Origin: Enhygromyxa salina
GTDB lineage: Bacteria > Myxococcota_A > Polyangia > Nannocystales > Nannocystaceae
NCBI RefSeq assembly: GCF_002994635.1
Contig: NZ_PVNL01000110.1
Coordinates: 39,556-103,555, forward strand
Length of the DNA stretch: 64,000 nt
Direction: 5' to 3'
Below are positions 15,402 through 23,051 of the stretch, one piece after another. The stretch's first letter is position 1. Each line of letters opens with the position of its first letter. Below the pieces are notes generated by a model that was given only the letters and a program-made list of their open reading frames with translations, had not been told where the DNA came from and made no database searches. The translations under genes were made by a program, and so were the position numbers.

Positions 15402-18333
15402 GTCGGCGTCGCACGCCGAGCCCGAGCAAGCCCAGCAGCATGAGCGCGCCGCCGCGCTCCGCTGGCGCGCCAGGGGTCGTCGCGCAGCCGCACCCGCGAC
15501 TGTCGGGATCCCAGCCGAGCTCCTCGGGCTCGGCCTCGGGCCCGACATAGTCGAACAGACAACCCGAGCTGCACCCGTCGCCGTTGTCGAGGTTGCCGTC
15601 GTCGCACTGCTCGCTGGGGTGCACGATCCCGTCGCCACACGTGGGTGGCCCCGCAGGCGCGACTGGTTTGGCCGGCTCGTGGCCGACGACGCACAGCTCG
15701 TCGATGTTCCACCCGCCAAACTCGAGGCCGCCGTCGGCCCCCAGCGCGAAGCTCAAGCTGAGCTGGCCGTCGGCGCTGATCATGGGGCTCAGATCCACAT
15801 CGTGGAACCGCCACTCGCGATCGCCGTGGTGCATGGTCGCCGCCCAGTCTTGTTGGGTGGCCTTGTTCGCCCAGGCCGGCTGACCGTTGGCCGAGATCGT
15901 CGCTTGGTCAAAAAAGCCGTCCTCGATGTTGAGCCAGCGGCGGTACTGCAGGCGGACGGCCTTGTGCCCGCTGACGTCGATCGTGGGGCTCGTCAGGGTC
16001 GACTTGGTCCACGGCGCGTAGGTGCCGGGCCAGCTCAGCGCGACCCCGGCGACCTTGGATCCGGCGTAGGCCTCGCTGGGGTCGCCGCCGCCGCCCTGGG
16101 GCTGGCCAAAGCTCCACTCACCCTCGACGGTCCACCCTTCGTCGGCGGGGGTGCCTTCGAAGTCGCTGCACCAGATCGGCGTGACGTCGCCCGTGAAGTA
16201 CTCGTACCACTCGTCGGCGCGGTTGTCGGGCCGCGGCGCCACGGTCCCGTTGCCCCAGTCGAGCTCGGCTTGATACTGGGTGACGGTGTGCTCGGGCTGC
16301 GGCGGGATCACGGCGCGGAGCTGGCCAGCACCGACCTCGGTCATGGACAGCTCGGTGATCTGGGTCTCGGGGCTGTTCGGCAGCGGGCGTGGCCGCCAGC
16401 GCAGCAGCGCTGACGGAGTGACCGCGCCGGGGCAGGGGTCGAACCCAGTCCCATAGTCGAGCGTGAGCTCGACGCTGCCGTCGTCGAGCTCTTTCTGGCT
16501 CAGCTCGACCGCGGCGCCCAGCGGCTGGTAGAGCCCGTGGATCGCGAACGCTTGGTTGATCTCGCAGATGTCCGGCGTGCCGTTTTGCAGGTCGCCGTCG
16601 TCGTCGTTGCTGATCAGCGCCTCCAGGTACCACGAGGGGGTGTCGATCGAGCGACGGATCCCGTCGAGCCAGATCTGATCGGTCTTGGCCACGCCCTGCG
16701 CGACGCCGTACTTCTCGATCAGGCTGGTGCGAAGGTCCCACAGGGTGCCGCCGATGATCCGACCCTCGTCGTGGACCTCGCCCCCGTCCTCGGGCCAGTG
16801 CCACTCGTAGCCGGGGGGATCGAGCTCGCGGATCGGGTCGGCTGTGCTCGAGAAGAAGCCGACGCCGACCTTGGCGTCATCGACGATCGTGGCCGACAGG
16901 TAGTCCGAGGCGCCCTCGCTGACGCCGCCGTTGAACAGCCCCACGCCCGGCTGCAGGCCCAGCACGTGGGCCACGTGGCCGTACTCGTGATAGACGACGT
17001 CGGCGATCAACGCCGAGTTCTCGCAGCCGCCGCCGCTCACATAGAAGTTGAGGGTGTTGCCGTCGGCGAAGGCGTTGCAGACGTCCGAGATGTTGACGGT
17101 GACCGTGGTCTGCAGATCGAGCGGCGCGAACTCGGGATCGATGCCGCGGACGTAGTCCTTGACCAGCTGCGTGTGCACGTAGGCGCTGAGCTGCGCGTCT
17201 TGCTCGGGGTCGGCGAACAGATCCCAGACAAAGGACTGGGTGGGGACGAACTGCTCCATCACCGAGCTCACGGGGCCGCTGTCGTTGAGCACCCGCTGCG
17301 AAGGACCCTGCGGCGTGAAGCTGACGGCCGCGCTGGGGGCCGGGACCGCGAGCTGACCGTTGGCGTCGGTGAACGAGACCTGGCCGTTGACCGAGACCTG
17401 CATCTGCGCGGCGGCGAAGCTCTGGCGGGGCCCGAGCGGCGAGCGACGCCAGGTCCCGATCTCGAGCTCGGCCCAGTGGACCAGCGATCGACGGGCGATC
17501 GGCTGGCCGCTGGCGGCGTCGACGTACACCAGCCAGCGACCGACCGGCTGATCGAGGCTGACCTCGAGCGGGATGACCTCGCGGTACTCGATCGCCCCGC
17601 CGGAGGCCACGAGCGGGAGGATCATGGTGGCGGCGCTGGCCTGACCGCTGACCCGGCTGCGATCGAGCGCCCCCGCGGCGAAGTCGTTGGTGACCCACTT
17701 GCGCGCGCGCAGCTGGACCTTTGCAGGATCCGTCGCGCCGGATCGCGGGGCCACCCACACGTTGGGCACCGCCTGCGAGCGCACGGCGATCAGGTGGTCG
17801 GCCTTGAACGAGAGGCTCAGCTGCGCGTTGACGATCGGCAGCCCGGCGTGGTGTTGGGCGAAGCCGATCGTGCGCACGCCGTTGCTGGTCTCGTTGCTGA
17901 CCAGCACGAAGTCGCTGGCGACGGCTCCAGGTGCGAGCGTGTCGACGTGGCGGGCCACGAACCCGAGCGCAAACTGCTCGGCGGTCGCTGGCGAGTTGTT
18001 GGCCCCGGTCACCCGCACGTTGCGGGGGATCAGCAGGTCGAGCACGCCAGTGTCGACGTCGACGCTGGCGAGCAGGTCGTGGCCGAGCTCGCGCTCGAGT
18101 TCGGAGAAACCAGCGCTGTGCTTGATCCCCGACGCCTGCTTGTCGATCCAAGCGTGGGTTCGGGTCACTCGCAGGGCTGAGCTGCTCGCGGTCGGATGCA
18201 GCTCGAGGTCGGCTTGGGCGGGTTGCCCTCGAAGGTGCGCAGGCCGCTGGATCGCGTGGGCGGTCGACAGCGGCAGGCTCGCGAGGACGAGCCCAAACAG
18301 CGCGCTCAGGTGGCGCTCGAGATTAGTACGCAT
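15355..18333 (-). CDS. M36-like secreted zinc metalloprotease with MYXO-CTERM-like tail
   Basis: A 992-residue exported protease. Signal peptide: LFGLVLASLPLSTAHA. An N-terminal propeptide of FTP/PepSY character spans about 30-290. The catalytic domain has HEYGH at 449-453 (zinc ligands His449, His453; base Glu450) and SEGASDYL with Glu473 as third ligand, the layout of fungalysin/M36 peptidases. About 680-890 looks like a beta-sandwich (GWNIDELCVVG at its end). A Cys-rich CGDGIVHPSEQCDDGN repeat follows, then a C-terminal sorting tail: GCGC, hydrophobic ALMLLGLLGLGV, then RRR, the MYXO-CTERM arrangement for surface anchoring. It probably digests extracellular protein, suited to a predatory or proteolytic lifestyle. 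Its last 47 bases overlap the opposite gene ending at 15401. Confidence 0.88.
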   Translation of the reverse strand: MRTNLERHLSALFGLVLASLPLSTAHAIQRPAHLRGQPAQADLELHPTASSSALRVTRTHAWIDKQASGIKHSAGFSELERELGHDLLASVDVDTGVLDLLIPRNVRVTGANNSPATAEQFALGFVARHVDTLAPGAVASDFVLVSNETSNGVRTIGFAQHHAGLPIVNAQLSLSFKADHLIAVRSQAVPNVWVAPRSGATDPAKVQLRARKWVTNDFAAGALDRSRVSGQASAATMILPLVASGGAIEYREVIPLEVSLDQPVGRWLVYVDAASGQPIARRSLVHWAELEIGTWRRSPLGPRQSFAAAQMQVSVNGQVSFTDANGQLAVPAPSAAVSFTPQGPSQRVLNDSGPVSSVMEQFVPTQSFVWDLFADPEQDAQLSAYVHTQLVKDYVRGIDPEFAPLDLQTTVTVNISDVCNAFADGNTLNFYVSGGGCENSALIADVVYHEYGHVAHVLGLQPGVGLFNGGVSEGASDYLSATIVDDAKVGVGFFSSTADPIRELDPPGYEWHWPEDGGEVHDEGRIIGGTLWDLRTSLIEKYGVAQGVAKTDQIWLDGIRRSIDTPSWYLEALISNDDDGDLQNGTPDICEINQAFAIHGLYQPLGAAVELSQKELDDGSVELTLDYGTGFDPCPGAVTPSALLRWRPRPLPNSPETQITELSMTEVGAGQLRAVIPPQPEHTVTQYQAELDWGNGTVAPRPDNRADEWYEYFTGDVTPIWCSDFEGTPADEGWTVEGEWSFGQPQGGGGDPSEAYAGSKVAGVALSWPGTYAPWTKSTLTSPTIDVSGHKAVRLQYRRWLNIEDGFFDQATISANGQPAWANKATQQDWAATMHHGDREWRFHDVDLSPMISADGQLSLSFALGADGGLEFGGWNIDELCVVGHEPAKPVAPAGPPTCGDGIVHPSEQCDDGNLDNGDGCSSGCLFDYVGPEAEPEELGWDPDSRGCGCATTPGAPAERGGALMLLGLLGLGVRRRLSAARSRPGRRPRAE

Positions 18334-18483
18334 GAGTCGTGGCCAGAGTATGACGGTTGTGGGCGATTACCCAAATGACCATTTTATGTCGGTACCCGGC
18401 GGAGACTTCGCGCCAATTGGCCCCCCTCACTTTTTACTTACTGGGTATCGATCCGGCTCCGCTTGCGCTGATACCCTCGACGG

Positions 18484-19233
18484 ATGCGGTCTCCCGCCAG
18501 CGACAGCCCATGGGGGTTGCTCTTGCTCGTGTCGTTGGGGGTCGCGTGTGGCAGGGCGGAGCCCGGCGCCGCCGTGCCGCGCAGCGAGCCCGCCGCCGCT
18601 GCACCGCTGGAGAAGAACCTCGCAGACCCAGGTCAGGACGCCGAGCTGACCGAGCCGGCGGTGGCGCGGGTTGATCTCGTCGCCGAATTTCACCGGACTC
18701 GCGTTGGGGGCGGCGGCGGGTTTTGGGTGCTCGGTATGATCGCAAATCCGCACTCGCACCCGGTGACGGACGTACGCCCGCGCGTGAAATTTCTCGACGC
18801 CGAGGGCGAGGTTGTCGGTGACGCTCAGAGCCAAATTCCTCAGCCGCTCGCCGCTGGCGCTCGCGTGGCCGTCGCCGTGCTCGTCGCCGAACCGGTCGAG
18901 CATGATCAGCTGACGCTGCTCGCGAGCGCGGTCGGGAGCGACGCGCAGCTGCCACCGGCCCTGCCACTGAAGCTCGAGCACGAACCACCGCTGCGCGCCG
19001 ACCTCGGTGGTTGGTTTGTCGTTGGCAGCGTGACCAACACCAGCGATGAGCTGATCGAGGCCGTGCGCCTGGAGATCCAGGGTCTCGACCGCGCCGGCAA
19101 GCTGCTCGGGGTCGACTGGCTGGTGCTCGACTCGATCCCGGCGCAACAGACGATCGAGTTTGATGTCGGTGACCTGCGCTACGACGAGCCTCCCCACAGC
19201 TTCGCGCTGAAGCTGCGCCGCGAAACTCCCTGA
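18484..19233 (+). CDS. Lipoprotein with FxLYD-like beta domains
   Basis: A 249-residue lipoprotein. Signal GLLLLVSLGVAC (lipobox LGVAC). Two similar beta-sandwich segments follow: one around 68-150 (GFWVLGMIANPHSHPVTDVRPRVKFLDAEGEVV) and one around 165-245 (GGWFVVGSVTNTSDELIEAVRLEIQGLDRAGKLL). The pattern G-x-V-x-N-x-[ST]..V.V....D..G is that of FxLYD-type domains in secreted bacterial proteins; they are thought to fold like immunoglobulin domains. No catalytic site is visible. It faces the leftward membrane-protein gene ending at 19256, with a 13-bp tandem repeat at the junction. Confidence 0.75.
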   Translation: MRSPASDSPWGLLLLVSLGVACGRAEPGAAVPRSEPAAAAPLEKNLADPGQDAELTEPAVARVDLVAEFHRTRVGGGGGFWVLGMIANPHSHPVTDVRPRVKFLDAEGEVVGDAQSQIPQPLAAGARVAVAVLVAEPVEHDQLTLLASAVGSDAQLPPALPLKLEHEPPLRADLGGWFVVGSVTNTSDELIEAVRLEIQGLDRAGKLLGVDWLVLDSIPAQQTIEFDVGDLRYDEPPHSFALKLRRETP

Positions 19234-19234
19234 A

Positions 19235-19260
19235 GGCCCGGGCTAGAGGCCTGGGCTAGA
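19235..19260. repeat. Two 13-bp tandem units at a convergent gene junction
   Basis: ggcccgggctaga and ggcctgggctaga occur head to tail with one difference. The second unit contains the stop codon of the leftward gene (19256-19258); the first contains the same trinucleotide in another frame. It could be a slippage duplication of the 3' end. No stem-loop is evident. Confidence 0.7.
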
Positions 19261-20005
19261 GGCTCTCGGGCTGCGGGGTCTCGATGTAGTCCTGGGCGAT
19301 CTCCAAGATCGACTGCAGCGCCCCGTGCAGCTCGAACTCGCGGGCCTCCACACGCTTGCGATAGACCGTGCGGCCCAGCGACCAGGCGGTGGCGACCCAC
19401 AGTCCCATGCCCAGCGGGATCAAGCCTGGCAGCCCGAGGATCGCCAGCGGGATCACGGGGAGCACGGCGCCGCCGCCTCCAACGCCGCCGAGCAGGGTCC
19501 CGAACACGCTCCTGACCAGCTGGTCGAGCTTCTCTTCGATCCGGATCCGTGTGCGACCCGACCGAGGTACGATCGTCAGCGCGATCGAGCGTGACCAGCC
19601 AGGGCCGGCGCGGCTGTGCGAGGGGTGGGCGGTCCAGGTCAGCGAGCGGCCGATCAGCGAGGCCACACCCAGCTCACCGGTGTGGCGACGGACCGCCTCG
19701 ATCACGTACTCGTACGCGGGGACGGGGATCTCGCCGTCGAGCGTGACCTCGAACAGGATCGTCCGGGGCCCACCCACGCTCGGCGAGCTGCGGTCACGCC
19801 GCGACTGTCGCAAGGTCAGCTCGGCGGCCGCGCGACGCACATATACGGGGCTGATCCCCGCCGAGGTCGCGACTTCTTCGAGCTCGGCGACGGTCATGCG
19901 CATCACGTCTTCGGCTTGGCGCTGCAGCTCGGCGGCTCGCTCGAGGATCAACGCTGCTTCCGGCTCGGGGTATCTGTGCACGTAGCGGCCTACCTGTGGC
20001 ATCAA
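19256..20005 (-). CDS. Membrane protein with N-terminal helical domain and C-terminal hydrophobic hairpin
   Basis: A 249-residue protein. Residues 15-70 form a helical module (EAALILERAAELQ, MTVAELEEVATSAGISPVYVRRAAAEL) like one found at the N-terminus of several bacterial membrane proteins with the pattern LEEIAxEVGIxPxxVxxAA. Residues 80-165 are beta-rich. Two adjacent hydrophobic spans lie at about 170-215 (LLGGVGGGGAVLPVIPLAILG and LIPLGMGLWVATAWSLG). The C-terminus is helical. The function is unknown; I name no family. Starts with Met-Met. It appears as a single-gene unit with palindromes in its upstream region. Confidence 0.7.
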   Translation of the reverse strand: MMPQVGRYVHRYPEPEAALILERAAELQRQAEDVMRMTVAELEEVATSAGISPVYVRRAAAELTLRQSRRDRSSPSVGGPRTILFEVTLDGEIPVPAYEYVIEAVRRHTGELGVASLIGRSLTWTAHPSHSRAGPGWSRSIALTIVPRSGRTRIRIEEKLDQLVRSVFGTLLGGVGGGGAVLPVIPLAILGLPGLIPLGMGLWVATAWSLGRTVYRKRVEAREFELHGALQSILEIAQDYIETPQPESL

Positions 20006-20383
20006 CTGTCAAACCTCGGGTGGGTAGCACTGGCCGCACGACATGATCACGTGACACATGATCAGACGCTCAGCGCGCTCGGCTTCCATGCCCTTGTGGG
20101 GTCCCAAATACTGTGGCGGTGATAGGTATCCAACCACCCGGGTCGGGCCCTGACATCGCTCGTCGTCTCGGCACTGATCTTACGTCCGACATCGCGCGGG
20201 CGCATGGTCTTGAATAGCTCAAAAGTCGTGCGCGCAAGTCCTGACGCGGCGGTGCGCCGGTCTTTGCCGGCTCGGCCTCGGCGCCCCTGCGCGGGGTCAC
20301 CCACGGCCGCGCCAGCTGCGTCACCTTCTCGCTGGGTCACGCCCCGGAAACATGCTAGCCAGCGGAGCGAACGGACCCGCGAG
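20006..20383. other. Intergenic region with TGATCA/TCACGTGA palindromes, no gene
   Basis: Between the leftward membrane gene and the rightward small gene. TGATCA occurs at 20044-20049 and 20059-20064, and the perfect palindrome TCACGTGA lies at 20047-20054, starting about 40 bases upstream of the leftward start codon, where an operator could sit. The rest is composition-biased open frame with no protein I can support. Confidence 0.45.
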
Positions 20384-20674
20384 ATGCTCCAGCAGATCAC
20401 GCTGCACACGTTTGCGAACAACCACGAGTGGGAACAGGTCGACTCGTACTGGGGCAGCCCATTTTATTTTTGGGAGCGCTCTGGCGTACGCATTGATCCG
20501 CCCGTGCAGGTGCGCGTGCGCGTGCTCGGCAAGATCGTGGAGGAGTCCACCAACGGTCGCGCCCAGATCGGCGGGTTCTCGTCGATGTTCGTGCAGATCG
20601 TCGAGGCACGCGGGCGCAAGGGCGAGACGATCCGCGTGTCGATCGGCGAGCCGCTCTCGGCCGACGACGACTGA
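20384..20674 (+). CDS. Conserved-looking small hypothetical protein
   Basis: A 96-residue protein from ATG 20384. An open frame upstream to 20204 adds 60 residues of Arg/Pro/Ala-rich, non-protein-like composition, which I leave out. The body contains TFANNHEWEQVDSYWGSPFYFW, VQVRVRVLGKIVEESTNG, then FSSMFVQIVEARGRKGETIRVSIGE, consistent with a small beta-rich soluble fold. Nothing recognised; no signal peptide. It is flanked on the other strand by the nucleotidyltransferase module. Function unknown, coding status fairly likely from sequence character. Confidence 0.55.
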   Translation: MLQQITLHTFANNHEWEQVDSYWGSPFYFWERSGVRIDPPVQVRVRVLGKIVEESTNGRAQIGGFSSMFVQIVEARGRKGETIRVSIGEPLSADDD

Positions 20675-20706
20675 GTCGCCGCGGGCCATGGCACGAACGC
20701 GCCGCT

Positions 20707-21201
20707 TCAGCTCCGGTGTTGTTGCTCGCGCAGCGCTCGAAGCTCCGCCTCGACGATTCGGTCCTTCGGGCGTCCCACGAAGGCCTTGATCTCGATGAGC
20801 TGCTCGAGACCGATGACGTGAAAGGTCTTGCCCTCGAGCAGCTGGAATTGCACGGTCTCGAGCGCTTGGACGGGCCCGATCGGCTGGACCTCCCTGAGCA
20901 CATCGAGGCGGCCGAGGTCGGTCTCGATCAGCAACATGCGGAAGCCGGCCAGATACTCGACAGGGTCGCAGATGACGCCAAGATCTGGACGCGTCACGTG
21001 CCTGGGGTGATGAGGGCGCAGCGCCGCCATCAGCTTCTCGACGTTCTCGATGGTCATCGGCGCGGCGATGTCGAGATCGCTCGTCATCGTCGATGATCCA
21101 TGACAGATCGCCGCGACGCCTCCGACGACGACGAACTCGACGCCAGCATCGTGAAGCAGCTCGAGCAGCCTGTCGGTCTGCTGAGGGGACCGCTGGAACA
21201 T
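20707..21201 (-). CDS. Nucleotidyltransferase-fold protein, second gene of a two-gene module
   Basis: A 164-residue protein with the nucleotidyltransferase signature: GVEFVVVGGVAAICHGSS (Gly27-Gly28, His34-Gly35) then TSDLDI (Asp42, Asp44), the pair of metal-binding carboxylates. The third acid may be in LGRLDVL later. This resembles AbiEii/MNT-like antitoxin- or toxin-type transferases and DUF6036-type proteins with GGxAxxxHG...TxDLDI. I chose ATG 21201, 13 bases after the stop of the small helical gene upstream; GTG 21243 would overlap it by 29 bases. It would transfer a nucleotide to protein or RNA, but the target is unknown. The gene pair suggests a toxin-antitoxin-like or regulatory module. 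Confidence 0.72.
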   Translation of the reverse strand: MFQRSPQQTDRLLELLHDAGVEFVVVGGVAAICHGSSTMTSDLDIAAPMTIENVEKLMAALRPHHPRHVTRPDLGVICDPVEYLAGFRMLLIETDLGRLDVLREVQPIGPVQALETVQFQLLEGKTFHVIGLEQLIEIKAFVGRPKDRIVEAELRALREQQHRS

Positions 21202-21214
21202 GCGCAGGCGATCG

Positions 21215-21439
21215 TCAGGGGGCGCCGTCGAGCAAGGCACCAAATTTTTGTTGCAGCTCGAGCGCGTCGATCGCCGCTCGTCGATCGGGTGTCAGCGTGC
21301 GTGACTGCAGCTGAGCCTGGAGACGATTCATGGCCACCAGCTCCTGCAGTCGTTGCGCGGGCGTGCGCGCGAGGTTGGCGTCGAGCAAGGTCACGTCGAT
21401 GCCGAAGTCGATCGCTTGCTGCCAGGCGGACCCGTCCAC
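21215..21439 (-). CDS. Small helical protein, first gene of the nucleotidyltransferase module
   Basis: A 74-residue predicted all-helical protein: AWQQAIDFGIDVTLLDANLARTPAQRL, ELVAMNRLQAQL, then TPDRRAAIDALELQQKFGALL. The layout xxxAIExGIDVxLLxxNLxxTPxERL is one I have seen upstream of nucleotidyltransferase genes in varied bacteria, though I can give no family name. It precedes the nucleotidyltransferase gene by 13 bp on the same strand, so the two are co-transcribed. By analogy to two-gene modules such as HEPN/MNT it may be the partner regulated or modified by the transferase; this is inference. Confidence 0.68.
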   Translation of the reverse strand: MDGSAWQQAIDFGIDVTLLDANLARTPAQRLQELVAMNRLQAQLQSRTLTPDRRAAIDALELQQKFGALLDGAP

Positions 21440-21628
21440 GGCCCCAGTCTAGCGCCGGATCGGCGCAGCGGACAGCCCAAAGCTCGGGTAAGGGCTGTTG
21501 TCAGCTCGGGCGAGACTCCTCGCCCGCTTGCAGGCGCCATTCTTGGACTGGTTCACCGTGGGGCAGCGGGCTGTTTGAGGCGTCACTGCATGTCGGAGTG
21601 ACGCGCTGCGCGCCCTTTCCCCGCTGGC

Positions 21629-23023
<1,395 letters not shown>

Positions 23024-23027
23024 GACC

Positions 23028-23039
23028 CCCTATATAGGG
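23028..23039. promoter_or_regulatory. Perfect 12-base palindrome with TATATA, divergent promoter candidate
   Basis: CCCTATATAGGG is a perfect palindrome in very GC-rich DNA between fumC (leftward) and the channel gene (rightward). TATATA (23031-23036) could serve as -10 box on both strands, placing start points close to both start codons. It could also be an operator. It parallels AGTATACT between coaD and the TPR gene. Confidence 0.5.
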
Positions 23040-23051
23040 TATTTCACGGGG

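Noticed and set aside
15118..18180. Long plus-strand frames opposite the M36-like protease
   Set aside because: The protease carries HEYGH, propeptide and sorting tail; the opposite frames lack motifs and signal peptides.
20204..20383. N-terminal extension of the small protein at 20384
   Set aside because: Sixty residues of Arg/Ala/Pro with no character; the ATG at 20384 fits better.
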